DNA of 64,000 nt, taken from assembly GCF_040115645.1 (NCBI RefSeq), contig NC_089567.1, positions 744,001 to 808,000 of the forward strand. The letters run 5' to 3'. Under the pieces are notes generated by a model. It ran no database searches, had not been told where the DNA came from, and saw only the letters and a list, made by a program, of their open reading frames with translations. The translations under genes were made by a program, and so were the position numbers. The stretch comes from Euwallacea fornicatus (lineage: Eukaryota > Arthropoda > Insecta > Coleoptera > Curculionidae). Positions 24,290 through 36,768 of this stretch are shown in pieces. How positions within the stretch are numbered: the stretch's first letter is position 1; the number at the start of each line of letters is the position of its first letter.

Positions 24290-25262
24290 AATCATTTCAT
24301 CCCAAGCAACTTGTAGCCTATCACGCAGGCGTTGTAAGTTCATTGGAGAGTTAAGAAGCTTTCCCAAGTTTCACCGAATATCATATCCCAGATATGTTTA
24401 TCGATGGGTGACGGATCGGGTTATCGTGCGGGCCATGGGAGAGTATTGATGTGGGCCCCTTGCAGGTACTGTAATGTAACTGAGGCAAGAAGAGAATGAG
24501 CCTTATTTTGTTTCGAAATGATACTATTTAACCCTCGAATGTATAGCAAACGATTCCGGAATTTCATGAATATACTTATGGACATTCAACTAGCCTAGGA
24601 AAAATAGTAGAGAACTTTCACGATCTAAGCTGATTCCATCCAGTACCATTCGTACTCTGGTAAGGGCTGTTTCACGTTCCACGGTGAACTCTGAAAGCTA
24701 CTTTTCCCCTTTTCAACTCCTGAGTTATTTGAAGGATACGACGGCGATCACGATCAAGGTTGGTTTGAGGGAGAAATTAGCCCATAGGGATGAATATGGC
24801 GACATACGGTACGCATTATGATTCTATGGCTCATCTCTCCCAAAAAAATATGCTTTTTATCGATCGATGAATGTACTGTGATGAGCCTTAAAGGCAAGCA
24901 GACTCAATCTCCTTTCCCCTCGCTCTACTGTTACTTTAGGTCACGCAGAGTCTCTTCTGCGATGTTGTCTACCATTTTCGGTCCAGGGTGTCCACCAACG
25001 AATTGTTGTTGCAACATTTCTTTTCATTCGTCTATTCATTTGGCAAAAAACAATTCCAGCTTCACCTAGTCCAACTAGACGACCCCGTTCAACATCGCTC
25101 AGTTGTTGATAATTCCATCGTCTTCAAACTTTAGACATTTTCGACAAACCTTAATTTACAACTGTTTTTTTATCACATAGTATAAGTCCAATGAGTCCAA
25201 GATAGCAAGTCTTATTTACAAACTAATGTATCGATTTTATCTTTATTAATTCCTCACCCTGT
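24290..25262 (-). pseudogene. Degenerate Tc1-like transposon
   Basis: Read from the right on the minus strand, the N-terminal part gives RRWNYQQLSDVERGRLVGLG, the helix-turn-helix start 'QLSD..RGRIVGL.EAG' of Tc1-like transposases. Near 24480-24370 the C-terminal part reads YLQGAHINTLPWPAR..PDPSPIDKHIWDM and then LQRLRDRLQVAWDEM, with frameshifts. The last block is the Tc1 tail 'L...RDRLQVAWDEIPQ'. The right end is the TA-flanked motif CACCCTGTATG at about 25256. No left end was found. Several stops and shifts make it inactive. Confidence 0.75.
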
Positions 25263-27102
25263 ATGTTAATCATTTACTTGTACCAACTGGATGAGCAATT
25301 TTCTTCGGTGTATTTTCTATTTGTCCAAGTTTTTTAAGCATTCAAAATGTTCAACATGTCAGGCTAGATCAGAAACCGTAAGGCAGCCTGTTAACTACAG
25401 ATTGCGTGCGCAGGTATATAATTAACCTTCATTTAAATACGGATGGTGACACAAGTGTCTCCTTTTAAATCTCCAATACAGCGTGTTCGATTTACGCAAT
25501 CTTTCCTATAAATCAAAGGAACGGAAATATTTTCGTGGTATCGTCAAAACAGATAAATCGAGTTCCGTCCATTACCATCTTCACTGACTTCTCTAGATCT
25601 TACGCACCTTCGATTTCGATAACCACCTACAAAGCAGAAAGCACAAGCATTGGAGCTTTCTGCACCTCCCAAAGGAATTTTTTCAAATTTTTCGATAATT
25701 ATTCAATTTTTCTTATTTCAACAATACATTTTCCTTTTTTTCCTATTTTTAGACCGACGAAGAGGTTTTCTGCTAAAAGACGAAATCTCCAACTGGTTTT
25801 TATGCGTTGTGCTCAAACTAAACCTGCAAAGTATATAATGTTGCAGAAATTATTTTAATCATTGTTATGTAAAATGAGTTTTGTAGCTCTATGAGTGAAT
25901 AAAAATTGTCTCTAGATATTGTATTTTTACGATTTTACTTTCTACTTAAATTAGTGTATTGCGATTATGTTAATTAACCTCATAACGTCTCTCAATGTGT
26001 TTTTAAAATAGTGATGCTGTAATATAGTGGCCGTAAAGTCCAATTTTCCAACTTCAATTAGAGGGTTGTGAGCCGCTGCCTAAAAAATGCATGAGTACCG
26101 TTTGATAGTGCGCACTGTATAGAACGTTCCAGCCTATGCATATTCGCAGGTTTGATTTTTCAGGTAATTTTATAAAAGAAAGTTTATGAAAAAATAAGTA
26201 CCCAAATCCTTCATTACAGATATACAGGGTGTCAAAAGTTTCAACTCAATTTATCTTTTTTATTGCGCACTACTGGGCGTTTCCCTTTGGAAAATTTGAA
26301 ATGATTTGTCATTCAATTTGTAAATTTACTGCAACTCAAACAGTCATTGGCTCGATGAATATCTCAAAAACTCCTAAGAGCTAGCGGCCAAAACACAAAA
26401 GATATTGGAACTTTTCACTCTATGAGGAATTACACCCTGACGGCCCCATCGAACCTGAAAAATTTCACCTTGAAATACATACATGAGGTCCAGAAACACC
26501 CTGTGTTGCTATAAAAGAGCAGTCTCAAAAAGCCCTTTTCTAATTAATGGACATTTAGCCACATTAAGCATCCCATGAAAAGGAAGTTCAGGCAGCAGGA
26601 CTTGTTAAATCAGCATTTGATTGTAACCTACAACTCATTAGCTCATAGCTCATAAACTCATGAGTCGTAATTCAGAAACTCATGAATCTCAAACTCATAA
26701 TATAAGTATTTCGCTAAAATGTCGGTTTGGGGAATGTTGACGGTCATAAAAGAAATGTAAAAGTAAAGTTGACATTGTTTGAAAAATCAATGATAATATG
26801 CTGCCTGACAAGAAATTTGACCAGAAAATCATTGAAAGTATATGGCCGAACCTCGAATTTTACCGAACTGCTTAGAATCTAAACGCAGGATTTCATTGGG
26901 GTGGCCGTAGTCCTACATTAACTTTATTTAACGATCCCCGTACCTCACACAGTTTCTGAGATTCCGACGATACATCACACGAAGTTCTAACGTCGAATGA
27001 ATTATTTGCGAATCGATCGTGATCAGGATAATAAATTGAAAAGGTGAAATTTACCTACATACATAATGTATATCACGCATACGTCTAGTGATTTCCTATA
27101 TA
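25263..27102. other. Intergenic with a possible alternative slob terminal exon and a small MITE
   Basis: No standalone gene recognised. The segment 25753-25858 has an acceptor-like tract and a short open frame ending in TAA (see findings). A possible 280-bp MITE lies at 26225-26503. A cluster of CTCATG/CATGAG words lies near 26640-26700. Confidence 0.4.
26225..26503. mobile_element. Possible MITE with CAGGGTGT ends
   Basis: CAGGGTGTCAAAAG after TA at the left and AAACACCCTG at the right give only about 8-10 bases of inverted repeat. The right TA is not preserved, so the call is weak. Confidence 0.3.
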
Positions 27103-27104
27103 TA

Positions 27105-27891
27105 CAGGATGTATTTTAAGTAGGAGCTTTTTTTCCTCTCTCGAGAAACTAAGTGAAACCTTTATGTATAATTATTCCGAAATCTCAAAAACAACCAAAA
27201 TATGCATGTGTGAGTTTTAATATATTTCTGTATAAAATCTAAAGTCGTCCTTACACAACAGCCCATAGATTTGTTTATTTCGTTAGAAGGTCTCACGAGA
27301 CTGGAAATTTAAAATCAAAACGTGGTGAACATGCTAAAAGACCTAGGCAACCTGGAATGGCCCAAATTGGGGAGCATGTTTTAGATATCGTTGAAAACGA
27401 TCCAACAACCACATCATTTTGGACTCGAAGGACGAGCAATCTATTTCGTAGCAGGTGGATAGGTCGCAATGTACCAATAAAATGACCCGCAAAATCGCCA
27501 GAGCTTGATTCATGTGATTTTTATCTGAAAGATTATATGAAAAGTTTGGTGTTTACAACTGAAATTAACACAATGAAAGAGATGCGTGAATGGTCGGAAA
27601 ACGCCTCAGAAATAATTCAAGGAAAAAACTCTTTTCTAACGGCATGTACAGAGGCGTGGATGAGGTGAGAGACAATTTGCGTAAAGGAAACCAGTGACGA
27701 CCATTTCAAAAATCTTTTGCAGCTACACCCGGAGTAAGTAATGATTACAGGATTGGTATGAACTAAAACTACCATACGCACATATTTCAGTTGTTTTTAA
27801 AATTTCGAAAAAATATTACATAAAGATTTTGCTTATTTTTTTAAGGTCTATGTGGTGTTAAAAGGAACGTCCCTACTTAAGATACACCCTG
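27105..27891 (+). mobile_element. Internally deleted Tc1/IS630-like element
   Basis: The left end is CAGGATGTATTTTAAGTAGG and the reversed right end CAGGGTGTATCTTAAGTAGG, 18 of 20 matching, with TA on both sides. Inside, one frame runs RPRQPGMAQIGEHVLDIVEN and then jumps to RWIGRNVPIK, a stop, and SPELDSCDFYLKDYMKSLVF followed by TTEINTMKEM. The first piece is the DNA-binding linker region. The second is the C-terminal 'RWIGR.GPI.WPPRSPDLTPLDFFLWGYLKS.VY..EI' block, so the middle of the catalytic domain has been deleted almost in frame. Confidence 0.82.
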
Positions 27892-28085
27892 TATATTTAT
27901 TTGAAATTCACTTTATTGGTTTCGGTGAACGTATAAATATTTTTAATATTATGCATTTAAAGGTAGATATTTCTAGTAAGTGTAAGTATAAATCATAGAA
28001 AATAGTACAGTAAATAATAAATAACTAGTACAACTAACTTGTAATTAACATTGGTACGTACATGTATATAAAAATCATTAATATA

Positions 28086-29188
28086 CTAGGTGTCTCTGTA
28101 CATAGTGGCATAAATTCAACCACGTATTCTAGGTCCCAACACATGACAAAAACTTCATATAAACTGATGTCCAAAGGCGCTTTATTTTCGATATACAGGG
28201 TGTGAAAGCTTAGCTTCCGCGGATGGTTTTTAATTATTATTTTTGAAACGTTTCTGGATGAATTAATGAATGTTTGTACTTTATTATAATTTTTGTGCTA
28301 GTTTTGAAATTCTCTAAAGAAATCCCCACATATTTTAGGCGCGAGTATTACAGGAAGATACTACGTAAAAAAACTTTAACCTTTCTGTTCTTAACTTTCT
28401 AAATGTCTTTAGAAGAAAAATAATGAATTTGAATTTTTTTTACATAAAAATGACATTCTAGATGAAAATCCAATTCTCCAAGAGTTTTTGAGAATATTGA
28501 GATTCAATAAAACGGTGATTACTGTGTTTTATTAAATAAACGTCAGATTTAAAACCCTTTTTTATGCATTTTCTTTGAAAATTATTGTAATTAAACACTC
28601 TTCCTTGTACAACAAAAAATCACTAGACTTTATTAATAAATGCTATCATGACGAAATGGCAAAAAAATGGTTTCATTTAAAGGTCAGTTGGCTTTTAAAT
28701 CTAATATTTATTTAATAAAACATAGTGTCCTACGATTTGTTAAATCTCATTTTTTTCGAAAAGTGTTAGAGTTTTCGACTTTCAACAAACATACCTTTTT
28801 TATGTAAAAATTTTCAAGTTTAATATGTTTCCTCATATATTTTCCTTCTTCAATGATAAAGTTAAGAACAAAAAAAGTGTAGGTACTTTTTAAGCATTAC
28901 CCCCCTGTATCACCCACCCCTTGAAAAATGTGGTAATTTTGCATAGAGACTCAAAAACAGCATAAAAAGTATAGAAATAAGTAAAAGTATAAATTAAAAA
29001 TTTTTATTAATTCATCTAAAAACGTTTCGAAAATATTAATAAAAACCATCCCCAGGAGTGAACTTTTCACACCCTCTGTATCGAAAGCGAAGCGCCCTTC
29101 AGTATATGTTTATACAACGTTTTCGTCATATTTTGGGACCTAGAATATGTAGTAGAAGTTATAAAACTATGCTGAGAGACACCTTGCA
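28086..29188. mobile_element. Foldback element with about 330-bp inverted arms
   Basis: The left arm starts CTAGGTGTCTCTG; the right arm reversed starts GCAAGGTGTCTCTC. Shared blocks in the same order include ATTCTAGGTCCCAA, TATACAGGGTGTGAAAG / GATACAGAGGGTGTGAAAAG, GGATGGTTTTTAATTATTAT / GGATGGTTTTTATTAATATT, GAAACGTTT..TGATGAATTAAT and TTGTTCTTAACTTT. The arms are about 330 bp each around a 430-bp AT-rich centre. TA abuts both ends and there is no transposase. It ends about 115 bases from the FGF stop codon, so it may lie in that gene's 3' UTR. Confidence 0.8.
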
Positions 29189-29302
29189 TAAGATCATACA
29201 ATAATAAAGAAAAATTATAAATTAAATAAATTGCTCGATAATCTGGTGGGCAAGCTATGGCCCACGACTACTGATTGAATAAGAAATAATCTTGAATTTC
29301 TC

Positions 29303-31422
29303 TTATTCGAATTTGCTTCTTACAGGTAAGAACTTAACTGCCTTTTGTCCAAACTTAGTTTTCGGCCCCTTTTTAAATTTTCCAGATTTTTTCAGCCCAA
29401 TGTACCATCCTAAATGCGCATAATGTCTGGATAAGTAATTGTTATAAGATCCATCGAATGATTCAATAAATACCGTAGCTGGCAAGTTCGAGTTGTGCTG
29501 TAACGAATGAAAAATCCGTCAAGTTAAAACTTGTTGAAGCACTGCGGTGCGTGTTAGTTTGTAGGAAGCATAAGAAATGTAACAATGAAACAAACTGTAT
29601 TTGCCCATCTCAAGTAGTATTTCACAGCACAAAAAGCAACATCGAAATGATTAGCTACAAAGCAACGGGCGTTTGAAGAGGTTTTTTTATAGTTTAGTAA
29701 ACGCTTTATGTTTCCTTTGAAGTTTTAAATAAATCAAGATCCTGGAAGCGTATCAATTGTCAAGAAATTGCTAAAGCATTCCATCTACGAGCCGTCTTAC
29801 TTCACCATACAACCGTCCCCGTTCGTCCATTGCCACATATAATTGCGAACCGATTCCTTGGAATTTTACTTCTTCCGGCAACAGTCCTCCAGACATTCTT
29901 TCCAAAAAGGCTAAGAATGTACGATCTTAATTTAAAGAGCCAAACTATCATTCTAAGCTCACTGTGTTCATCGGTATCATCCCGTGTACCACGCACCTTC
30001 CCATCTCGATAAATGGCCAAAAACACTCCGTTCTTTGAATATAACTGCATCTTTGGCCCCAATGATATTGGTCGTGTGGTTGACGGGGGCCATATAATCT
30101 TCCTGATCATCGGAAATTGTGATTGAGAAGATGAGCTTTTTTCTCCCACGTCACACCTGAGGAAAGATCGCAAGAGTTCACTATTGAAACGGTGATGAGA
30201 AATGTGAAACGCACAACTTAAGTTAGCAAGACCTAAAAATTCGTGGGGGGAAATGATGATGTGCAAATAATGCCAATGGGCACTAATTGGAGGGAGAAAA
30301 ATAAAATCATGGTCCTTTGCATAGGTTACGATTATTTATATATATAAAAAATAAGGACTGAAATACAGTATATGGTAAACTTTATTTCATGGATAGCAAT
30401 GTTATCCTGTGTATGGTAACAGAAATTGAAGTAAAAACGGCATTATGACGTTTAGTAACAAAGAAATCAGTGAGATCCATAACAATAGTGGGATTTTATA
30501 TTATGAGCATAATTTTCGAATTTTATCTCTACTCGTTTGCCCGATATAGGCAGTGCGACACGTGAAACTCCTAACTTTCAATCCCGACGTGTGTGGCAAC
30601 TTTCTTTTGTGTTTGTTAACAGTTTCGCCTTATACAGAGTATTCGGAAATAGCATAAAAATATTTTGGGAAGTGATTCTGGAGATCAGTATAATAAAAAA
30701 AGTTCATATAAACCTCCCCTAAAAAATTACCATTTGAGGGGGCTAGATCCCCTTAAAGGGGGAAGACTGGAGATGGTTTTTTTAGCAATATTTTCAAAAC
30801 GATTTGTGCAAAAACTATGAAATTCCGTATACGATAATAAATTGGAAAGAAAACATTTTTTCTTTGTTAATAATTGAAGATCTTGGGCAGGGGCATCGCA
30901 CACAAGGGGTGTCTCATGTAAATTTTGCATTAAATTTTCGTTTGTAAAACTTCTCAGTTTCCACCCCATGATGTCACAAAATCTTCCTCATAATACGACA
31001 ATCTCAGGATCTGGCGAACTTTGACGTCAGGGGCCTCATAATCGTTACGGTTCTCATTATCTCACGCGAACCTTCTCGGGAGTTGAATATCGTAAAGTCC
31101 AAGTGCTCCAGCGTTATGGTGACTATCGGCGAACCACACCATTGATCGGATTGGTGCGGTTTACTATTTTAAGATTAGTTATGCAGCTTGTTTAACAATA
31201 TCAATTTTCTATGGCCGCAGTGGTATATGTTTTAACAATCACTCCTTCTATCTCCCAATTTAATTCTCACCAATAAATGTTCCTCCTTTTGCGACTGGTT
31301 CCTGGACCATCATCTAGAGCGTCTCTAGAGATGTGCTCCTCGCTAGATGCACTATCAGAATCATTATCGGAACTGGAATCGCTTTCATCCGCAAAATCTG
31401 AGTGTTTGTTAAACTTGCTCAT
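29303..31422 (-). CDS. FGF1-like fibroblast growth factor
   Basis: Four exons: 31422-31271, 30156-29963, 29910-29801 and 29497-29303, phases 2, 1 and 0, giving 216 residues. Residues 1-50 are acidic and Ser-rich (SDSSSDNDSDSASSEEH), then a basic RKRRN. There is no hydrophobic signal peptide. The beta-trefoil spans about 86-212: KMQLYSKNGVFLAIYRDGKV with GTRDDTDEH, then KFQGIGSQLYVAMDERGRLY, then VFIESFDGSYNNYLSRHY and GWYIGLKKSGKFKKGPKTKF followed by GQKAVKFLP. These match FGF1/2 motifs 'YLAMD..GRLYGS', 'NTY.S......W.VGLKK.G..K.GPRT..GQKA..FLP'. The C-terminal basic loop is the heparan-sulphate site. Insects such as Tribolium carry FGF1-type genes besides branchless and FGF8-type genes. FGF receptor ligand by family. 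Exon 1 rests on phase and splice fit. Confidence 0.88.
30157..31270. other. FGF intron 1
   Basis: Holds no second coding exon that I recognise. The stretch 30625-30980 looks like transposon debris: it has palindromic GGGGCTAGATCCCC and an unrelated minus-strand open frame. No clean pair of ends was found. Confidence 0.4.
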
Positions 31423-34400
31423 GATGACCCATTAAACTTAGAATTTTATTCACATATTTGTAATATAGCGCGCCTAACCATACAAACGGAATCAGTCAAT
31501 AGAGCAGACTGTTTAAATGAATGAAAACTACCGCTTTTAATTTAAAAATTCCGTTGCTAAAATTAGATCCTTATGTAGGTCGGTCTAGGGTCTTTCCTGC
31601 TATATTTTCAATTATCGTTTATTTTATTGACCATGTGTATAGGTTACAGCCTCCAATGTAGTTTGCATATTGCATGCGTACCTACTTAACAACATTGTCT
31701 ATCGGCGAAATTGTTATAAATAGCCTTGTTAGTGGGAACAAAATAATTCGAAGAAAGTAGATATAAGTATGTGAAATGGCAAAGGAAATGTCTTTAAAGT
31801 AGGACCACCCTGTAGATTCATGGCGAGGTTTGAAAAATGTGCGGCGGCGAAAACACACACATCGAAGAAGACTAAGGATAGCTTTATAAATAGGTTGAAG
31901 TTCTTCTGAAATTAATTAGAAAATAAAGCTATGCATTTAGAGTGCTAGAAAGTGTCTAATTTACAACAAAACTAAGCTTTGATGTTAGATTTCTAAATTA
32001 TATTGATTTAGAAACCTGATAATTCAACCGAGTACAAAATTTTAACTTTTTTTATTCGGAAAACAATTATTTACTTTCTTTCAGTTTTTTTCCATCAATC
32101 GAAATATGTAGATATACAGTGTGAGGATTTCCACTAATATAGTACAGGGTAAACAAAAATTGAAATTACTTGTTATTGATTATATGATTTTTTTTAAATA
32201 TCCTTATACTTTTCCAATGTGTGCATTTTAGTAGGCCGAACAAGCGTCATTTCATCACAAATGTACACATTTGTGATAATTACAACTGTCACTAATCTTC
32301 TAAATTAACGACAATGTTGGACCAGTTAATTAGAATTAAAAACAAATGACCTACAGATGATTTCATTATTCACCTTGATGATCTCAATAGAGTTTAGACA
32401 TATTTTGTGTAATTTAAAATAATTTTCACTTCAAATGTGTTCTGCAAGAGCGTTTCAAACCTTTTTTACTTTGCCGGATTAAATCGAAGAACATCACACA
32501 CAAAGGCAAGTTTGAGTATAATCATCAAAAGCGATTTTTTCTGTGGGATATCAGAGATACCATCGATTGAACTATTGTATCTAACAAATTACAAAAAAAT
32601 GAAACTTTGCAATCGAAGTATTAAATTTACCACAAGTGTGAGAATATAAACATTATTTCGATCTCTCCCTTAACATACTATTTTTTATGATATATTTCCT
32701 CAGAACACTCTGTATACAGAGACATTTAACAATGATTTCGGGTTAGTCAATTATTAAGTTAGGAGAGGTTAAATATTCAAAATATTTATAAAAAGGTTTT
32801 TTTTTTTAATTTGATCCCTTTTCTTAACAGATTGGTGGATGGATATTTTACTAAAGTTTACGTTAGAGAATCCATAACACCTTTGATTGGTAATACAACG
32901 CCCTTTGTATTAGCAAATACACTGAAAGAGAATGAAATTTTATTTGCATCGAGGTTCATATTCTTCTACCTAAAGCGTCATACTTCTCTAATAAATACAG
33001 TTTTGTTTATCGTGTCCCAACGTTAGTATCATTTTTGACCTTTTTTACTGAAAAATGTTTAAAAAACAGTTAGAGTACCAGTTTTTTTGCAAAATCTATT
33101 TCCATTTTGATGTAAGAGAATTCGAAGTATTAGAATTCGTAAAAATATTTCACTTTAAAAGTAAAAAAAAAACTTTAAAGTTCTATAGGATGAAAACTAT
33201 TAGTTTTTTTATAAGGTATATTTAGCTGTTTCACATTATTCTTTTATTCGGCAGGACGCTATACTCGTTCATACCAATATTTCTAAGATACTATATATAG
33301 CTTTTTGATAAATGCACAATGCTGTTTCAGGTTTTTAATTATATAGCATTAAGACGTTTCGTGAACTTTTGATGCATATTCTGCGCGTATTTTCATTCGC
33401 CAATCCGTCTAGAAGAGGCATAACATTTTGTGAAAAATAAAATTTTTTGTGCTCTAAATAATTCTGTCATAGAATAATGTTATCGCAATTATCCAAATAA
33501 TGTTTGTGCTATCACACGGTTACGAAATTTAATATTTTTATTGTGAACTTCCATTCGTCTATCATTTCCTACGAAAAAGGTATAATTATTTGAGCAAATT
33601 CTTGTAATTTTTGTTTTCTGACCCCAGTTTTCAAAAAATCCCCTCCCAAAATGTGCTATTATTTCTTATATCAAGCTAATTTTTATAGACACCAAGAATT
33701 CGATCGATACAATGCCCTATTTGAAAGTTTTTGTGAAATGTAGTTCACATTTAAACTTAACAAGTAATTATTTATTTGGCCCTAAATTGGATGGCGCAGG
33801 ATAAAAGTTTAGTTTTTAAAATAAATTGAAAATAGAATGAAAATGTGACGAAACCGATCTATCATCCGGTGTTGCCTATTCATATTTTCGATTACACTTT
33901 TCCATTTTTAGAGTATGTCTATAGTGTCAACATGGCAGCAATGACAATGGCAGCTACCTGGCATGAGCAAAGTACTCGTTTTCGGCTCGGGTGTTTTGGG
34001 GTGTTACGTTTCACCATTTCAATGGTTTAAAAAAAAGTTTTTTAAATATTGATGTGAAAGTAAAAACTGTTCAGTGAATCATTATGTGAGATTCAATTAA
34101 GAAACTCTTAAATCAGAACCAGGCTCCTCAGTTGTGCGTTCAGGTGAGCATGGGGGAGAGCGTTTGTTGGCCTCTTCACCTTTTGCATCATACATGACAT
34201 TTTATTTTAAATATTTCAACAATTCCTTGCTTTCAAAATGTTATTTAATTACATTGAGGGACTGGTACCCTCTGATTTCTGAAAATATGGAAAAAATAGG
34301 ATCTGCTTCTCTGGAATGTAGTCAATTTTCATTTTGTAATAGGTAAATACCAACAGGAAGTAATACTATTGACTTATTGGGTTTGGCATAACAGATAAGA

Positions 34401-36768
34401 GGAAAGGAAAGATACCAAAGGGAAACCGTCAGGTAATTAAAATATTGATTTTATCTGTTTTCAGAGCAGAAAATATTGTTTACTTGAATAGTACCAAATA
34501 TCTAATACTTAAAATCTTTCTTAAATTGTTGAAATTTCTATTGAGCACTTAAGTCATTTACATGGTACTTGCCTTTTAAAATTATGCTCTCTCTCCATTT
34601 TAGAAGTGTTTTAGTAAAATTAAGTCCACCTTATAGCTCTTAATAGTCAGACATAAGCAGAAAGAAAATGGAAACATTTAATAGAATATTTAGTTAAGTC
34701 TAAACCAAACCTGAGAGTATATCCCTTAACCCGTTTAGGACTAACGAAATACCCACATAGTTTATAAAAACTTCATTGCATGGTGGATACTGTACATGTT
34801 TTTTTTTTCTATAGCTTTATACTGATGTTGAACAAATATATTATAATAATTTTGTGTATTTACTGGTCAAGTGCTTCACCTGTACTCACCTATTCCCTAC
34901 TCAACATATATTTTGTTGGCTTTTTGTCACCCTTTCTATCATATTTGATATTACATTTTATTTTAAATATATCAACAATTTCTTGCTGAGAAATATGTGA
35001 TTACATTTGCAAACTGATATCTGCTAATATTTCCTATCTGATACAAATAGTCCTACCCTGTATAATGCATAAATAGCAAATGTTTTAATAATTCAATATG
35101 ACTCATATCCTATTTGGAAAGTGACAATAAGGATACAACAATTTGGAATATTATTTGAAGGGGCCTTGCTCTGATTTTTTTGTATTTATAAGCAAAAAAA
35201 AGCTTTTATTGTAAGACACAATTTTTCTTATCAAGGCTAAGAGCTAATTTAAAATCTACTGGCTTTTAAGTACCTAATTTCCTCTAATAAAGAAAGGGAT
35301 TGAATTACATTTACATAAATGCATTATGTAAATTCTTGCTTCCACACAGTTATATAATAGATTTTAAAGACTAATATGTAATTGTCATATTAGCCTACTA
35401 AAATATGAACAATGAAGTATTCAGCAGTATCCAGTAATAGTTGGATAACAGAAACACTTTACTTTAATTTGCATAATGTCACTTACTTATTTGTGATAAT
35501 TTATAAATGCCTATGTCTTAATGAGCATGTCTAAGGCATTAATAATGACCTATTTTAAGAAAATTTTCTGCAACATTTTTGACATTTTTGAATTTAGCTT
35601 AGGGTAGATCAACAAGTTAGAAACTTATATATAACACAATTAATTTAATTTATTATGAGTTAATAATTTTTGATAATATCCCTGGTAGAGTTATGTTAAT
35701 ATACATATGCATATGTGTATATAATGACCAGTATGATATAAGTATAATTTTGTTACAACTTTGTAATAAAATTAGCTTTGACATTCTGTATTTCAAAATC
35801 TTTAATTTATGTATTATGGCAATTTAGGTTAAATCATTATATTTTGATTTCAAGCATGCAGGTAAAGTTTTCTACAGGTCATTTTGGAACAATCTACACA
35901 ATTTTCATTTTTGTGTATTAAATTTTACCATATTGACTAAATATTTATCAGTCTCCCCCTTCTATGGTATTATACATTTATATTACCCAACAAATCAAAT
36001 TTTTTCGCATCATATTTACTTTGTGCTTATTTATTGATTCTAATATTTATTTATTATGGAGCCATGCAGTATACAACTAAATTTCTCTCAGCTTCCTACA
36101 ATCTGTTCATAATTCTGGTGTTACGATATATATATGTGCATCTTTATAAATTTTCTTGACAAATTACCCCAGATTGGTCTTTACATTTTTTTGCTGTGTG
36201 TAGTACTACAGTAAATATGGAAATGTTTGGTAGAAGTAAGGGAAAGTAATCAGATTATTTTGGTTTTAAGCAATTTTGGGGAAGTCCTGCTTCATTTCAT
36301 AATTTATTATCTAAGTATGATTATGCACTTTGCCTTTTTCTTTTAATTATTTTAGACTTTTAATTTTGTGAATTCATCATAACCGATTTCCTCTCCCCAA
36401 TCATTTGTGACCCAGTGCTTTATTGACGAATTGATTAATGTCCTCTAATAAATGAAAAATTTGTATTTATTTGATTACACCAAGTTACTTCCATTTGCTT
36501 CTTTTCTTTTCTCGATCTCCGTTTTCTTCATTCTGAGATAATACTCTGATAATCTTAAGCTTATAGATATCCAAGAAAATACCAAGAATTTCCAGGTATT
36601 TATTTAAAAATTGGGAATTCTGTGCTATACATTATATAAAGAGTTCTATTTGAACTTGCTGTATTTTTAATTTTATTTATAGCACGTAACACATTTTAAC
36701 TGAGCCTCAATGTATCTGGCATTTCACCTGGCTGATATAGTGGTACAGTAGGTTTTAACACCTGAAAA
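31423..36768. other. Intergenic between FGF and SCAR; bidirectional promoter region
   Basis: The two genes diverge across 5.3 kb of AT-rich sequence. No protein-like frame was recognised, though several short open frames exist. The right end should hold the SCAR promoter and 5' leader; an acceptor-like TTATTTATAG at 36674-36683 suggests a spliced 5' UTR. A diverged direct repeat lies at about 34166-34300 and 34905-35035. Confidence 0.45.
34166..35035. repeat. Diverged direct repeat pair about 770 bp apart
   Basis: A segment containing TTGTTGGC, then CACC, then ATGACATTTTATTTTAAATA and TCAACAATTCCTTGCT (copy 1, about 34166-34300) recurs as TTGTTGGC, CACC, ATTACATTTTATTTTAAATA and TCAACAATTTCTTGCT (copy 2, about 34905-35035). 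Order and orientation are the same. Confidence 0.6.

Noticed and set aside
24818..25069. Plus-strand open frame with several cysteines
   Set aside because: It is the antisense shadow of the Tc1 relic, whose helix-turn-helix reads on the minus strand.
32437..33026. Short plus-strand open frames as exons of a further gene between FGF and SCAR
   Set aside because: No shared phase, no convincing splice sites and no family likeness.
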